A stretch of DNA of 64,000 nt from NCBI RefSeq assembly GCF_034008635.1, contig NZ_CP125378.1, forward strand, positions 2,098,001-2,162,000, read 5' to 3'. The notes beneath the pieces are model-generated. The model saw only the letters and a program-made list of their open reading frames with translations, was not told where the DNA came from and searched no databases. The position numbers and the translations under genes are program-made. This document shows positions 30,067-39,465 of this stretch, piece by piece; within the stretch, counting starts at the first letter, position 1, and every line of letters begins with the position of its first letter. Source of the DNA: Pseudomonas sp. P8_229. GTDB lineage: Bacteria; Pseudomonadota; Gammaproteobacteria; Pseudomonadales; Pseudomonadaceae.

Positions 30067-30088
30067 AAATGGGCAACAGCAGCTTTTT
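30034..30088 (+). terminator. Possible hairpin and T-run over the arfA 3' end
   Basis: AGCTG (30034-30038) can pair with CAGCT (30080-30084), and AGGC (30041-30044) with GCCT (30061-30064). TTTTT follows at 30084-30088. The stem is imperfect, but its place inside the last arfA codons resembles the E. coli arfA arrangement, where RNase III or early termination truncates the message. Confidence 0.4.
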
Positions 30089-30167
30089 CATCTCGATACC
30101 CTCGGTGGGTGTCAGCCGAAGCAATCAGCCACGAGATGCGAGTGAACCTCCGATAATGGTCCCTCGA

Positions 30168-30189
30168 CAACTGTCAGATATGACAGTTG
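30168..30189. promoter_or_regulatory. Perfect inverted repeat CAACTGTCA-GATA-TGACAGTTG
   Basis: Nine-base arms with a 4-base spacer, about 133 bases before the transglycosylase start. The symmetry and size suggest an operator for a dimeric regulator. A second palindrome, GACCCG-CATA-CGGGTC, follows at 30217-30232. Neither matches a site I can name. Confidence 0.4.
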
Positions 30190-30321
30190 AACAGCATGCA
30201 AGGAAAGGAATAAGGTGACCCGCATACGGGTCTATCGCTGATCAAATACCCGTACCGAATCCCGATTTTCAGGGCCGGCATGTTAAGGTCTGTACCTGAA
30301 TAGTATTCCCTGGAACTGTGC

Positions 30322-31644
30322 ATGCCCTTTAGTCTTTCCCGTCGTTGGCCCGTTCGCCAACTGATCGCTGCCTCCAGCTTCATTCTGCTTGTCGCCTGTG
30401 CGGAAAAACCGACCGCCGCCGATGCGCAACCGTTACAGAGCGTCCCCGCAGTCACGGCCCCAGCGATCATCCCGCCGGTAGTGCCGTCCGGTGACAATCT
30501 TGATATCCAGCCGACCCAGACCTTTGCCGAGTGGCAGGCAGGTTTCCGCAAGGACGCCCTGGCCGCCGGGATTCGTGCAGATGTGTTCGACCGTGCCTTC
30601 GCCAATGTCAGCTTCGACGACAGCGTGATTCGCGCCGACCGCAGCCAGCCGGAATTCTCTCGTCCGGTGTGGGAATACCTCGACGGCGCCCTGTCGCCGC
30701 TGCGCGTGCGCAAGGGCCAGGCGCTGATCAGTCAGTACGCCGACATCCTGCAAAGCATCGAGCAGCGTTATGGTGTGGACCGCCAGGCACTGGTGTCGGT
30801 GTGGGGCATGGAAAGCAATTTCGGCCAGTTCCAGGGCACCAAGTCAGTGATCAACTCGCTGGCGACGCTGGCCTACGAAGGCCGTCGCCCGGGCTTTGCC
30901 CACGCGCAATTGATCGCGGCGCTGCAGATCCTGCAACAGGGTGATATCACCCCAGAGAAGATGTTGGGCTCGTGGGCCGGTGCGATGGGCCAGACCCAAT
31001 TCATTCCGACCACCTACAACACCCACGCCGTGGATTTCGACGGTGACGGTCGCCGCGACATCTGGGGCAGCCCGGCGGATGCCCTGGCTTCCACCGCGCA
31101 TTACCTGCAAAGCTCCGGCTGGCAGCGTGGTCAGCCGTGGGGCTTTGAAGTCCAACTGCCGAGCGGCTTCAACTACACCCTGGCCGATGGCGCGATGCGC
31201 AAGACCGTAGCCGAATGGCGCCAACTGGGGGTGATCCTGCCCAATGGCAATCAGGCCCCGGCCGGTTCGGAACAGCTGTCCGCAGCCCTGCTGCTGCCGG
31301 CCGGTTATCGTGGCCCGGCGTTCCTGATCCTCGACAACTTCCGGGCGATCCTCAAGTACAACAACTCCTCGTCCTATGCACTGGCGGTGAGCTTGTTGTC
31401 GGAGCGGTTCAATGGCGGCGGCTTGATCGATGGCAACTGGCCGAAAGATGACCTGCCGCTGAGCCGTACCGAGCGTATCGAGTTGCAGTCGCTGCTCAGC
31501 GCCCGCAATTACGATGCGGGTACGGCGGACGGGATTATCGGCGCGAATACGCGCAAGGCGATTCGCAGTGCACAGCAGTCGCTTGGCTGGCCGGCGGACG
31601 GGTATCCGACGCATAAGTTGCTGGAAAGCCTGCGGACCCAATAA
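30322..31644 (+). CDS. Lytic murein transglycosylase, MltB family with C-terminal peptidoglycan-binding domain (SltB3-like)
   Basis: 440 residues. Lipobox LLVAC gives Cys26, so it is a lipoprotein. The MltB-type SLT_2 domain (about 67-350) has catalytic E164 in SVWGMESNFGQ, plus AMGQTQFIPTTYNTHAVDFD. A PG_binding_1 domain (about 378-438) contains AGTADGIIGANTRKAIRSAQ. This domain order matches P. aeruginosa SltB3 (PA3992 as I recall), an exo-acting lytic transglycosylase that cleaves glycan strands to 1,6-anhydro ends. Confidence 0.92.
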   Translation: MPFSLSRRWPVRQLIAASSFILLVACAEKPTAADAQPLQSVPAVTAPAIIPPVVPSGDNLDIQPTQTFAEWQAGFRKDALAAGIRADVFDRAFANVSFDDSVIRADRSQPEFSRPVWEYLDGALSPLRVRKGQALISQYADILQSIEQRYGVDRQALVSVWGMESNFGQFQGTKSVINSLATLAYEGRRPGFAHAQLIAALQILQQGDITPEKMLGSWAGAMGQTQFIPTTYNTHAVDFDGDGRRDIWGSPADALASTAHYLQSSGWQRGQPWGFEVQLPSGFNYTLADGAMRKTVAEWRQLGVILPNGNQAPAGSEQLSAALLLPAGYRGPAFLILDNFRAILKYNNSSSYALAVSLLSERFNGGGLIDGNWPKDDLPLSRTERIELQSLLSARNYDAGTADGIIGANTRKAIRSAQQSLGWPADGYPTHKLLESLRTQ

Positions 31645-31670
31645 TGGGCAGGCTGTATGGCTGATGACGC

Positions 31671-31755
31671 CTTCGCGAGCAAGCCCGCTCCCACAGTTGA
31701 CCGAGTTCCAGCATAAGAACAGGGTCGAATGTGGGAGGGGGCTTGCTCCCGAAGA
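31671..31755. repeat. REPIN, class A (divergent right arm)
   Basis: CTTCGCGAGCAAGCCCGCTC at the left and TGGGAGGGGGCTTGCTCCCGAAG at the right, between the convergent transglycosylase and ldcA genes. The right arm has changes relative to the class A consensus. Confidence 0.85.
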
Positions 31756-31777
31756 CTGACTATCAGGCAATAAACCT

Positions 31778-32728
31778 TTAAGCCTTGATCACCACATCCT
31801 GCTCCAGCATCAATTCCTGCTTCCCGGCATCCAGCCGCACCAGCGCCCCCAGCGGTAGCGTCAGGTTCGGATCACAGTGCCCGCTACGCCATCCCGACAA
31901 CACCGGAATCCGCAACGGTTCGAAAGTCTGTTTGAGCAAGCGGTTCAATGCCACGACATCCACGCCTGCCATGTCCCCCACCAACACGCCACGCAATTTG
32001 GCCAACTTGCCAGCCAGACGCATCTGCGTCAGCAAGCGGTCAATGCGATACAGCGGCTCGTTGATGTCCTCGATGAGCAAAATCACCCCTTCAACATCAA
32101 TTTCATAAGGCGTGCCCAAGGTAGCGGCGATCATCGCCAGATTACCGCCGAGCAAGCGCCCGTGGGCGATACCGGGCTCGACCGTGGTCAACGGATAAGC
32201 CACTGGATGGCTCAGCACACTCCCCGCTTTCAATTGCCCGCGCAGCATGGCGAAGAATGAGCTGACGGTCGGCGGCTCCTTGTCGCCCAGCAGGTCGGCG
32301 TTGAGCAGCGGCCCGTGAAAGGTCACGAATCCGGCATAACGACTGATAGCCAGGTGCAGCGCGGTGATATCGCTGTAGCCAACGAATGGCTTGGCGTTGC
32401 GGCTCAGCAGGTCGTAGTCGATCCGGTCGAGCAAGCGCGGCGTGCCGTAGCCGCCACGCAGGCAAATGATGGCGTCGACTTCAGGATCAGCGAACGCCGC
32501 GTGCAGATCGCGCAGTCGAACTTCGTCACTGCCGGCCAGGTAGCCGTCCTTCTCGTAGACACCGGGAAACACCTTCAGCCCATAACCACGGGCGCGCATC
32601 CATCGCATCGCCTCATCGGTGTCCAGAGCGCCGGGGCCGGCAGGCGCGATGACGCCAATCAGCCCTTCCGAGCGCAACGCGGGCACCGCTCTGTGCGGAC
32701 AAAGTGTGTGGGTCGGTCGAACAGTCAT
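31778..32728 (-). CDS. ldcA: LD-carboxypeptidase (peptidase S66)
   Basis: 316 residues. Cytoplasmic enzyme that removes the terminal D-Ala from tetrapeptides during peptidoglycan recycling. The S66 triad is visible: S119 in FVGYSDITAL, E220 in LIEDINEPLYRIDR and H284 in SGHCDPNLTLP. ICLRGGYGTPRLLDRIDY is the family's strand-turn motif. There is no signal peptide. The gene faces the SltB3-like gene; both act on the same wall turnover. Confidence 0.93.
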   Translation of the reverse strand: MTVRPTHTLCPHRAVPALRSEGLIGVIAPAGPGALDTDEAMRWMRARGYGLKVFPGVYEKDGYLAGSDEVRLRDLHAAFADPEVDAIICLRGGYGTPRLLDRIDYDLLSRNAKPFVGYSDITALHLAISRYAGFVTFHGPLLNADLLGDKEPPTVSSFFAMLRGQLKAGSVLSHPVAYPLTTVEPGIAHGRLLGGNLAMIAATLGTPYEIDVEGVILLIEDINEPLYRIDRLLTQMRLAGKLAKLRGVLVGDMAGVDVVALNRLLKQTFEPLRIPVLSGWRSGHCDPNLTLPLGALVRLDAGKQELMLEQDVVIKA

Positions 32729-32845
32729 CCTTGGATCTCCGTGCGTAAAATCTTGCTCACACAGTAGTCAGGAACGGCGACAAACAGAAGAGGCTACATG
32801 CCCCCGCTGGTTGCGGGAAAAATAAGCACCTGCCGTAGGACAGGC

Positions 32846-32887
32846 AAAAAAATGCCCGCCAGACATTGAAATCTCGGCGGGCATTCT
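32846..32887 (-). terminator. Rho-independent terminator after lipA
   Basis: On the minus strand ATGCCCGCC (32884-32876) pairs with GGCGGGCAT (32860-32852) and runs straight into a stretch of T (32852-32846 complement). A textbook terminator ending the ybeD-lipB-lipA transcript. Confidence 0.9.
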
Positions 32888-32903
32888 TTCATTCAGCGCG
32901 GGA

Positions 32904-33926
32904 TCAGGAACCCAGCAGCTCGGCTTTGACCAGTTTCGCTTGCTCGTCGGCGTGGTACGACGAACGTACCAGCGGGCCGGAAGCGACGTTCTTGAAGCCC
33001 ATCTTGTAACCTTCCTCGGCGAACCAGGCGAAGGTGTCCGGGTGTACGAAACGCTGCACCGGCAAGTGGCTGCGGGACGGTTGCAGGTACTGGCCGAGGG
33101 TCAGCATGTCGATGTCGTGCTCGCGCATGCGCTTCATGACTTCGATGACTTCCTCGTCAGTCTCGCCCAGGCCCAGCATCAGGCCGGATTTGGTCGGAAT
33201 GTGCGGCATCATCTGCTTGAAGCGTTGCAGCAGGGTCAGCGACCACTGGTAGTCCGAACCCGGACGCGCAGCCTTGTACAGGCGTGGCACGGTTTCCAGG
33301 TTGTGGTTGAACACATCCGGCGGCTCGGCGGCGGTGATTTCCAGGGCGATGTCCATGCGGCCACGGTAGTCCGGGACCAGGGTTTCCAACTGCACGTTCG
33401 GCGACAGCTTGCGGATTTCGCGGATGCAGTCGGCAAAGTGCTGGGCACCGCCGTCGCGCAGGTCATCGCGGTCAACCGAGGTGATCACCACGTACTTGAG
33501 CTTCAGGTCGGCGATGGCGATCGCCAGACTTTCCGGCTCGTTGACGTCCAGTGGCTTCGGACGGCCGTGGCCGACGTCGCAGAACGGGCAGCGACGGGTA
33601 CAGATGTCGCCCATGATCATGAAGGTCGCGGTGCCACCGGAGAAGCACTCACCCAGGTTCGGGCAGGACGCTTCTTCGCAGACGCTGTGCAGTTTGTGCT
33701 TGCGCAGCAGGCTCTTGATCCGGTCGACTTCCGGTGAAACCGGGATGCGTACGCGAATCCAGTCAGGCTTCTTCGGCAGTTCGGTGGTCGGAATGATCTT
33801 TACCGGGATGCGTGCAACCTTCTCGGCGCCGCGCAGCTTGACGCCGGCTTCAACCTTGGGACGCGGGGCCGGGCGCTCGGTCACGTCGAGCGTCGGGATC
33901 ATGGTTTGCACTGCATCAGTAGTCAT
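32904..33926 (-). CDS. lipA: Lipoyl synthase
   Basis: 340-residue radical SAM enzyme that inserts two sulfurs into protein-bound octanoyl groups. The auxiliary cluster uses C83, C88 and C94 ([14 protein letters not shown]) and the radical SAM cluster C109, C113 and C116 ([13 protein letters not shown]). The C-terminal SSYHADEQ includes the conserved Ser ligand. lipB lies 1 base upstream, so the octanoyl-transfer and sulfur-insertion steps are co-expressed. Confidence 0.97.
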   Translation of the reverse strand: MTTDAVQTMIPTLDVTERPAPRPKVEAGVKLRGAEKVARIPVKIIPTTELPKKPDWIRVRIPVSPEVDRIKSLLRKHKLHSVCEEASCPNLGECFSGGTATFMIMGDICTRRCPFCDVGHGRPKPLDVNEPESLAIAIADLKLKYVVITSVDRDDLRDGGAQHFADCIREIRKLSPNVQLETLVPDYRGRMDIALEITAAEPPDVFNHNLETVPRLYKAARPGSDYQWSLTLLQRFKQMMPHIPTKSGLMLGLGETDEEVIEVMKRMREHDIDMLTLGQYLQPSRSHLPVQRFVHPDTFAWFAEEGYKMGFKNVASGPLVRSSYHADEQAKLVKAELLGS

Positions 33927-33927
33927 A

Positions 33928-34575
33928 TCAGTCGATTCCGCCCGTCAGGGTCGTCTGCTCAGCATAGTCGAGGTGTTTGACGAGCTGCGCACGCAGCCGG
34001 GCACTTACCTCGGCAAATTCAATCGATCCTGCGTGATCGCTCAGCTGGGTCATCGCCAGCCCGGCATAGCCGCAGGGATTAATTCGTCGAAACGGTTCCA
34101 GGTTCATATCCACGTTCAGGGCCAGGCCATGAAAGGAACAACCGTGGCGAATCCGCAAACCCAGAGAAGCGATTTTCGCTCCATCGACGTAGACGCCGGG
34201 AGCATCTGGTTTGGCTGCAGCGGTCACGCCGTAGCTGGCCAAAAGTTCGATCAGGCACTGTTCCATGCGCGTGACCAGATCTCGTACGCCGAAACCCAGC
34301 TTGCGTACGTCCAGCAACAGATAGGCCACCAGTTGGCCGGGGCCATGATAGGTCACCTGCCCGCCGCGATCGACCTGTACCACCGGGATATCACCCGGCA
34401 GCAGCAGGTGTTCGGCCTTGCCGGCCTGGCCCTGGGTGAACACCGCAGGGTGCTCGACCAGCCAGATTTCGTCGGCGGCATTGCTGCCGCGTTCGTTGGT
34501 GAAGCGTTGCATGGCATGCCAGACCGGCTCGTAAGCCATCTGGCCAAGTTCGCGAAAGCCCAGCGTGCCCGGCAT
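33928..34575 (-). CDS. lipB: Octanoyltransferase LipB
   Basis: 215 residues from the ATG at 34575, overlapping the ybeD stop by 1 base (TGATG); a GTG just before it is a less likely start. Moves octanoyl from ACP to lipoyl domains. [14 protein letters not shown] is the family signature. The catalytic Lys is in DGAKIASLG and the Cys in INPCGYAG. All key residues are present. Confidence 0.95.
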   Translation of the reverse strand: MPGTLGFRELGQMAYEPVWHAMQRFTNERGSNAADEIWLVEHPAVFTQGQAGKAEHLLLPGDIPVVQVDRGGQVTYHGPGQLVAYLLLDVRKLGFGVRDLVTRMEQCLIELLASYGVTAAAKPDAPGVYVDGAKIASLGLRIRHGCSFHGLALNVDMNLEPFRRINPCGYAGLAMTQLSDHAGSIEFAEVSARLRAQLVKHLDYAEQTTLTGGID

Positions 34576-34850
34576 CACAACACCATGTGTACGAAACCGG
34601 TCGCCCGCAGTTCGCTGTTGATGTTGTACAGCTGATCCTGGTCGGTCGCGACGATGTGCAACTGGATAGTCGTGTACTTGCCGTTGGTGCTTTGGCGCTC
34701 GTCGACACGCTCATCGTTGATGGTCGCGAATTTCTTCACGATCTCGATGATCTTGTCCTTGTGACCCACACCCGTATCGCTGATTACCTTAACCGGATAA
34801 TCAACCTGAGGAAATTCGATCTTTGGCGCCTTTACTTCGGTATCGGTCAT
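34575..34850 (-). CDS. ybeD: YbeD/DUF493 family protein
   Basis: 91 residues from the ATG at 34850 ([20 protein letters not shown]). Small ACT-like fold protein with [19 protein letters not shown] and [20 protein letters not shown], ending TGFVHMVL. The standard gene order dacA/dacC-ybeD-lipB-lipA is kept. Function is not established; a regulatory role is suggested only by its fold and context. Confidence 0.93.
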   Translation of the reverse strand: MTDTEVKAPKIEFPQVDYPVKVISDTGVGHKDKIIEIVKKFATINDERVDERQSTNGKYTTIQLHIVATDQDQLYNINSELRATGFVHMVL

Positions 34851-34888
34851 GGCGTAACGGCCTCGTAAGCGTAAGCCGTGGTAACGCA

Positions 34889-34921
34889 CATGGCCCCGAA
34901 CCGGACAGGAACGGGGCCATG
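34889..34921 (-). terminator. Terminator-like hairpin after dacC
   Basis: CATGGCCCCG (34898-34889 side) and CGGGGCCATG (34921-34912 side) form a perfect 10-base stem, 16 bases beyond the dacC stop on the minus strand. There is no T-run, so some reading through into ybeD-lipB-lipA is possible. Confidence 0.5.
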
Positions 34922-34936
34922 CAGGTCAACACTCAA

Positions 34937-36094
34937 TCAGTTGAACAAGCCGTAGAAGAATAGACGGATGCTATCCCACATGCGGCGGAAGATACCACCC
35001 TCCTCGACAGCGTCCAGAGCGATCAGGTCGGCGCTGTGCACCACTTTGTCGTCCAGTTTCACTTCGACTTTACCGATCACGTCGCCCTTGGCGATTGGCG
35101 CGGTCAGTTGCGGGTTCATGGTCATGCTGGCAGCGAGCTTTTTCAGCTGGCCTTTTGGCAGAGTCATGGTCAGGTCTTCAGCCAGGCCGGCCTTGACTTG
35201 ACTGGTGGTGCCTTTCCATACCGGGGCCTGAGCCAGTTCGGTGCCCTTCTGATAGAAGGTCTGGGTTTCGAAGAAGCGGAAGCCGTAGGTCAGCAGCTTC
35301 TGGGTTTCGGAGGCGCGAGCCACTTCGCTGTTGGTGCCGAACACCACGGCGATCAGACGCTGGCCGTCACGGACAGCCGAGGACACCATGCAGTAGCCGG
35401 CTTCATCGGTGTGACCGGTTTTCAGACCGTCAACGGTCTTGTCGCGCCACAGCAGCAGGTTGCGGTTAGGCTGCTTGATGCCGTTCCAGAAGAACTCTTT
35501 CTGCGAGTAGATCGCATAGTGAGCCGGGTCTTCGTGGATGATCGCACGCGCCAGGATCGCCATGTCATGAGCCGACGAGTAGTGCTCAGGGTTTGGCAGA
35601 CCGGTCGGGTTCATGAAGTGGGAATTGGTCATGCCCAGATCAGCCACGGTCTTGTTCATCAGGTCGGCGAACGCGTCTTCGCTGCCGGCGATGTGCTCGG
35701 ACAGCGCAACGCTGGCGTCGTTGCCGGACTGAATGATGATGCCGTGCAGCAAGTCGCTGACAGTTACCTGCGAGCCGACTTTGATGAACATCCGCGAACC
35801 GCCGGTGCGCCAGGCGTTTTCGCTGACGGTCACCGGGTCATTCTCACCGATCTGGCCGCGACGGATTTCCAGCGTAGCGATGTACGCGGTCATCAGTTTG
35901 GTCAGGCTGGCTGGCGGCAGACGCTGATCACCGTTGTTCTCCACCAGCACGTTGCCGCTGCTGGCGTCCATGAGCACGTAGGCTTTGGCAGCCAGTTGAG
36001 GTGGCGACGGCATCATCTCGGCCGCGAAGGCGGCTGGCGAGAGGAGCAGCGGGACTAGCAGACACAGGCGTTTGGCAAAGGTGGTGATGTTCAT
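34937..36094 (-). CDS. dacC: D-alanyl-D-alanine carboxypeptidase (PBP5/6 family)
   Basis: 385 residues. Signal peptide ending PAAFA. Penicillin-binding motifs are S63-L-T-K66, S123-G-N125 and K225-T-G227. A C-terminal PBP5_C beta domain precedes an amphipathic helix (IFRRMWDSIRLFFYGLFN) that anchors it to the inner-membrane face. It trims the fifth D-Ala from pentapeptides. In PAO1 the gene in this place is dacC (recalled). It lies 187 bases after rlpA on the same strand. Confidence 0.94.
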   Translation of the reverse strand: MNITTFAKRLCLLVPLLLSPAAFAAEMMPSPPQLAAKAYVLMDASSGNVLVENNGDQRLPPASLTKLMTAYIATLEIRRGQIGENDPVTVSENAWRTGGSRMFIKVGSQVTVSDLLHGIIIQSGNDASVALSEHIAGSEDAFADLMNKTVADLGMTNSHFMNPTGLPNPEHYSSAHDMAILARAIIHEDPAHYAIYSQKEFFWNGIKQPNRNLLLWRDKTVDGLKTGHTDEAGYCMVSSAVRDGQRLIAVVFGTNSEVARASETQKLLTYGFRFFETQTFYQKGTELAQAPVWKGTTSQVKAGLAEDLTMTLPKGQLKKLAASMTMNPQLTAPIAKGDVIGKVEVKLDDKVVHSADLIALDAVEEGGIFRRMWDSIRLFFYGLFN

Positions 36095-36281
36095 CCGTCT
36101 CTCGAAATCGCTAATGGAAACTTGCCCAAGGGCAAAACTATTCAGACAGCCTTCTAACGGGCCATCGCGTGTTCAGTTGCTCACTCAAGTCACCCTTGCC
36201 GGGCTTTTGTTCTTCGACGAGCCAACAACCTGGTCCACCCCCCAAAACCGCAAGTGAACCGTCAATCAAGTGCTACGTTTC

Positions 36282-37292
36282 TTACTCTGTGACCACGCTC
36301 GGCGAGCCGAGGTTGGCCAGGCGCACGCTGTTCTGCACCTGGGCGATTTCACCCGGCGAACCGATCGGCCCCAGGCGTACCCGGTGCAGGGTCTGCTGAT
36401 TACGCACGATCGAGCTGATGAACACCGGAGCGCTCACCATCCCGCTGAGCTTCGACCTCAGGAGTTCTGCAGCGTCCGGGTTGGCGAACGCGCCCACCTG
36501 CAGATACTGGCCAGACGCTGGTGCAGAAGCGTTTTTTTTTGCACTGATCGGTACGGGAACCGTGTCCGAGGCGTGCTGCTGCGGTGGCGGAGTCCATTGC
36601 TCGACAGTGCCGGCCGACGCCGTGATCACCGGGGCGCTATTCTGCGCGACTTGCGGCTCGTTGAGCATCAAGGGCGCCGGACGGCCCTTCGCGGCCCACC
36701 ATTGCTGCGGATCGATACCTTCGACCTTGACCCGCGCGGTGCCGATTTCGGCATAACCGAGTTTCTTGGCAGCGGCGTAAGACAGGTCGATGATCCGGTC
36801 CGAGTAGAACGGCCCGCGATCATTGACCCGCAGGATCACGCTCTTGTTGTTGTCCAGGTTGGTCACCCGGACGTAACTTGGCAGTGGCAGAGTCTTGTGA
36901 GCGGCACTCATGCCGTACAGGTCATACACCTCGCCATTGGCGGTGTTCTGGCCATGAAACTTGGTGCCGTACCAGGACGCCGTGCCCGAAGCGACGTAAG
37001 TCTTGGATTCCTGCAACGGGAAATAGGTCTTGCCCAGCACGGTGTACGGGTTGGCCTTGTACGGGCCGGTGTGCAGGGTCGGCGTGGCATCGGGGATTCG
37101 TGAAACATCCACATCCCACCACGGCGCGCCATCTTTATGCGCGCGGTTGATGTCCAGCCCCGGCTGCGCACGCACCGCGGTAGAGGATGTTTTCTGACTT
37201 GGCGCGCGACTGGTCGAACAACTGGCGACCAGCACCGCCAACGCAGCGAAAGCCACCAGCTTCAGGGGTTTATTGATAGGCAATGCCCGCAT
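36282..37292 (-). CDS. rlpA: Septal ring lytic transglycosylase lipoprotein RlpA
   Basis: 336 residues. Lipobox LVASC gives Cys25. A double-psi beta-barrel domain (about 100-190) has GTASWYGTKFHGQNTANGE and VNDRGPFYSDRIIDLSYAAA with the catalytic Asp. A linker of about 60 residues leads to a C-terminal SPOR domain (about 258-335) that binds denuded glycan at the septum. RlpA in P. aeruginosa cleaves denuded glycans. The linker contains a run of nine A at 36540-36532. The start overlaps the mltB stop by 1 base. Confidence 0.95.
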   Translation of the reverse strand: MRALPINKPLKLVAFAALAVLVASCSTSRAPSQKTSSTAVRAQPGLDINRAHKDGAPWWDVDVSRIPDATPTLHTGPYKANPYTVLGKTYFPLQESKTYVASGTASWYGTKFHGQNTANGEVYDLYGMSAAHKTLPLPSYVRVTNLDNNKSVILRVNDRGPFYSDRIIDLSYAAAKKLGYAEIGTARVKVEGIDPQQWWAAKGRPAPLMLNEPQVAQNSAPVITASAGTVEQWTPPPQQHASDTVPVPISAKKNASAPASGQYLQVGAFANPDAAELLRSKLSGMVSAPVFISSIVRNQQTLHRVRLGPIGSPGEIAQVQNSVRLANLGSPSVVTE

Positions 37293-38302
37293 TACTTGAC
37301 GCCCCGTGCTTTTACCAGCTCTTCAGACAGTTGATATACGGCCATGGCGTACATCACGCTGCGGTTATAACGCGTGATCGCGTAGAAATTCTTCAGGCCC
37401 ATCCAGTATTCAGGGCCGCTGTCGCCTTCGAGGCGAAATGCAGTAACCGGCATATCATCGCGCAGCGCATCATGACTTGACCAGCCCAGCGCCCGCAACT
37501 CTCCAACCGTCTTTTTCGGCTCGATCCCGGTGGTCAGGCCCTCATCGACCTGCTCGCCACGCACATCCGCGCGGCTGACCACCGGTTCGCCGGCTACCCA
37601 GCCGTGACGCTTGAAGTAGCTGGCAACGCTGCCGATCGCATCATCCGGATTGGTCCAGATGTTGATGTGGCCGTCACCGTCGAAGTCCACCGCATAGGCG
37701 CGAAAGCTGCTCGGCATGAACTGCGGCAAGCCCATTGCCCCGGCGTACGAGCCTTTGAGGGTCAACGGATCGACCTGTTCTTCGCGGGCCAGCAGCAGGA
37801 ATTCACGCAGTTCCTTGCGGAAAAATTCGGCACGGGGAGGATAGTCGAAACCGAGCGTGGACAAGGCATCGATCACCCGATAATTACCGGTATTACGTCC
37901 GAAAAAGGTCTCGACGCCGATGATCGACACGATGACTTGTGCCGGCACGCCGTATTCCTGCTCGGCACGGGTGAGTACGGCCTCGTGCTGACGCCAGAAG
38001 TCCACACCGCGGGCAATGCGTGCGTCGGTCAGGAACATCGGGCGATATTCTTTCCACTGCTTGACCCGCTCGGCAGGTTTGGAGATAGCGTCGAGAATCG
38101 CCTGCTTGCGCTGGGCCTCGCGGAACACCGCCATCAGTTGCTCACCGGCAAAACCGTAGTCGCGGGTCATTTCACCGACGAATTCGGCCACCTGCGGCGA
38201 GCCTTCGTAATCGCCGGCCAGCGCTTCCTGCGCGCTGCCAAGGATGCCGACCAGGCCGACCCACGGCGCGTAACGAGTCGCCCAGCTGCGCATGACTTGC
38301 AT
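37292..38302 (-). CDS. mltB: Lytic murein transglycosylase B
   Basis: 336 residues from the ATG at 38302, which gives a signal peptide ending EALA; a longer frame at 38338 lacks one. Catalytic E131 in IIGVETFFGRNTG, then MGLPQFMPSSFRAYAVDFDG. There is no lipobox cysteine, so it should be a soluble periplasmic enzyme, as SltB1 is in P. aeruginosa. It is translationally linked to rlpA (TAATG) and sits 17 bases after rodA. Confidence 0.94.
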   Translation of the reverse strand: MQVMRSWATRYAPWVGLVGILGSAQEALAGDYEGSPQVAEFVGEMTRDYGFAGEQLMAVFREAQRKQAILDAISKPAERVKQWKEYRPMFLTDARIARGVDFWRQHEAVLTRAEQEYGVPAQVIVSIIGVETFFGRNTGNYRVIDALSTLGFDYPPRAEFFRKELREFLLLAREEQVDPLTLKGSYAGAMGLPQFMPSSFRAYAVDFDGDGHINIWTNPDDAIGSVASYFKRHGWVAGEPVVSRADVRGEQVDEGLTTGIEPKKTVGELRALGWSSHDALRDDMPVTAFRLEGDSGPEYWMGLKNFYAITRYNRSVMYAMAVYQLSEELVKARGVK

Positions 38303-38319
38303 TGAACTCTTCACCTTAT

Positions 38320-39465
38320 TCAAACCTGTGCGATCCACTTGCGATGGGTATGGATCGACATCAAAACCCCAAACGCTGACAGCAGTGTCACCAGCGAAGT
38401 TCCTCCGTAGCTAATGAAGGGCAACGGCACCCCCACCACCGGCAACAGGCCACTGACCATACCGATGTTGACGAAAACGTAAACAAAAAACGTCATGGTC
38501 AACGCACCGGCGAGCAATTTGCCGAACAGCGTCTGCGCCTGGGCGGTAATCACCAGGCCACGACCGATCAACAGCAAATAGATCAGCAGCAGTGCGCAGA
38601 TGCCCACCAGACCGAACTCTTCGCCCAATACAGCGATGATGAAGTCGGTGTGGCTTTCCGGCAAAAAGTCCAGGTGCGACTGGGTGCCCAGCAGCCAGCC
38701 CTTGCCGAACACACCGCCGGAACCGATGGCGGCTTTCGACTGAATGATGTTCCAGCCAGTGCCCAATGGATCGCTTTCCGGGTCGAGAAAGGTCAGGATC
38801 CGTTGCTTCTGGTAGTCGTGCATGATGAAGAACCACATGGCGATCGCCACGGGTACCGCAGCGGCCAGCACGCTGAGGATCCAGCGCCAGCGCAGTCCGC
38901 CCATGAACAGCACGAACGCGCCGCCGGCCAGAATCAGCAGCGACGTACCGAGGTCGGGCTGACGCACGATGAGAATGAACGGCACGCCGATCAGCATCAG
39001 GCTGATACCAACGTGCTTGAGCTGCGGCGGCAGCGTGCGCTTGGACAGATACCAGGCAATCGTCGCCGGCATCAGGATCTTCATGAACTCCGAGGGCTGA
39101 AAGCGGATCACCCCGGGGATGTTGATCCAGCGCGTGGCGCCCATGGCGTTGTGGCCCATGATGTCCACCACCATCAGCAACACCACGCCGACCACGTAAC
39201 CGAGCGGCACCCAGCGGGCCATGAAACGCGGCTCGAACTGGGCGATGACGATCATCGACACCAGGCCGATGCCGAACGAAGTGGCTTGTTTGCCCAGCAG
39301 GTCCCAGCTCTTGCCGCTGGCCGAATACAGGACGAACAGACTGCCTGCGGCGAGGATCAGCAGCAGGATCAACAAAGGACCATCGATATGCAGACGTTGC
39401 AGCAGCGTCGCACGGCGACGCATCACATCCTCGCTGGAGAGCATGCGATCGAAATTATTCTTCAC
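38320..39465 (-). CDS. rodA: Peptidoglycan glycosyltransferase RodA (SEDS family)
   Basis: 381 residues from a GTG at 39465, with GGAGG 9 bases upstream; it overlaps the PBP2 gene stop by 11 bases. About ten hydrophobic helices. SEDS signatures are FQPSEFMKI, VRQPDLGTSLLI, ESHTDFIIAVLGEEFGLVG and the late LPFISYGGTSL. RodA polymerises lateral-wall glycan in complex with PBP2, encoded next to it. Confidence 0.96.
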   Translation of the reverse strand: MKNNFDRMLSSEDVMRRRATLLQRLHIDGPLLILLLILAAGSLFVLYSASGKSWDLLGKQATSFGIGLVSMIVIAQFEPRFMARWVPLGYVVGVVLLMVVDIMGHNAMGATRWINIPGVIRFQPSEFMKILMPATIAWYLSKRTLPPQLKHVGISLMLIGVPFILIVRQPDLGTSLLILAGGAFVLFMGGLRWRWILSVLAAAVPVAIAMWFFIMHDYQKQRILTFLDPESDPLGTGWNIIQSKAAIGSGGVFGKGWLLGTQSHLDFLPESHTDFIIAVLGEEFGLVGICALLLIYLLLIGRGLVITAQAQTLFGKLLAGALTMTFFVYVFVNIGMVSGLLPVVGVPLPFISYGGTSLVTLLSAFGVLMSIHTHRKWIAQV

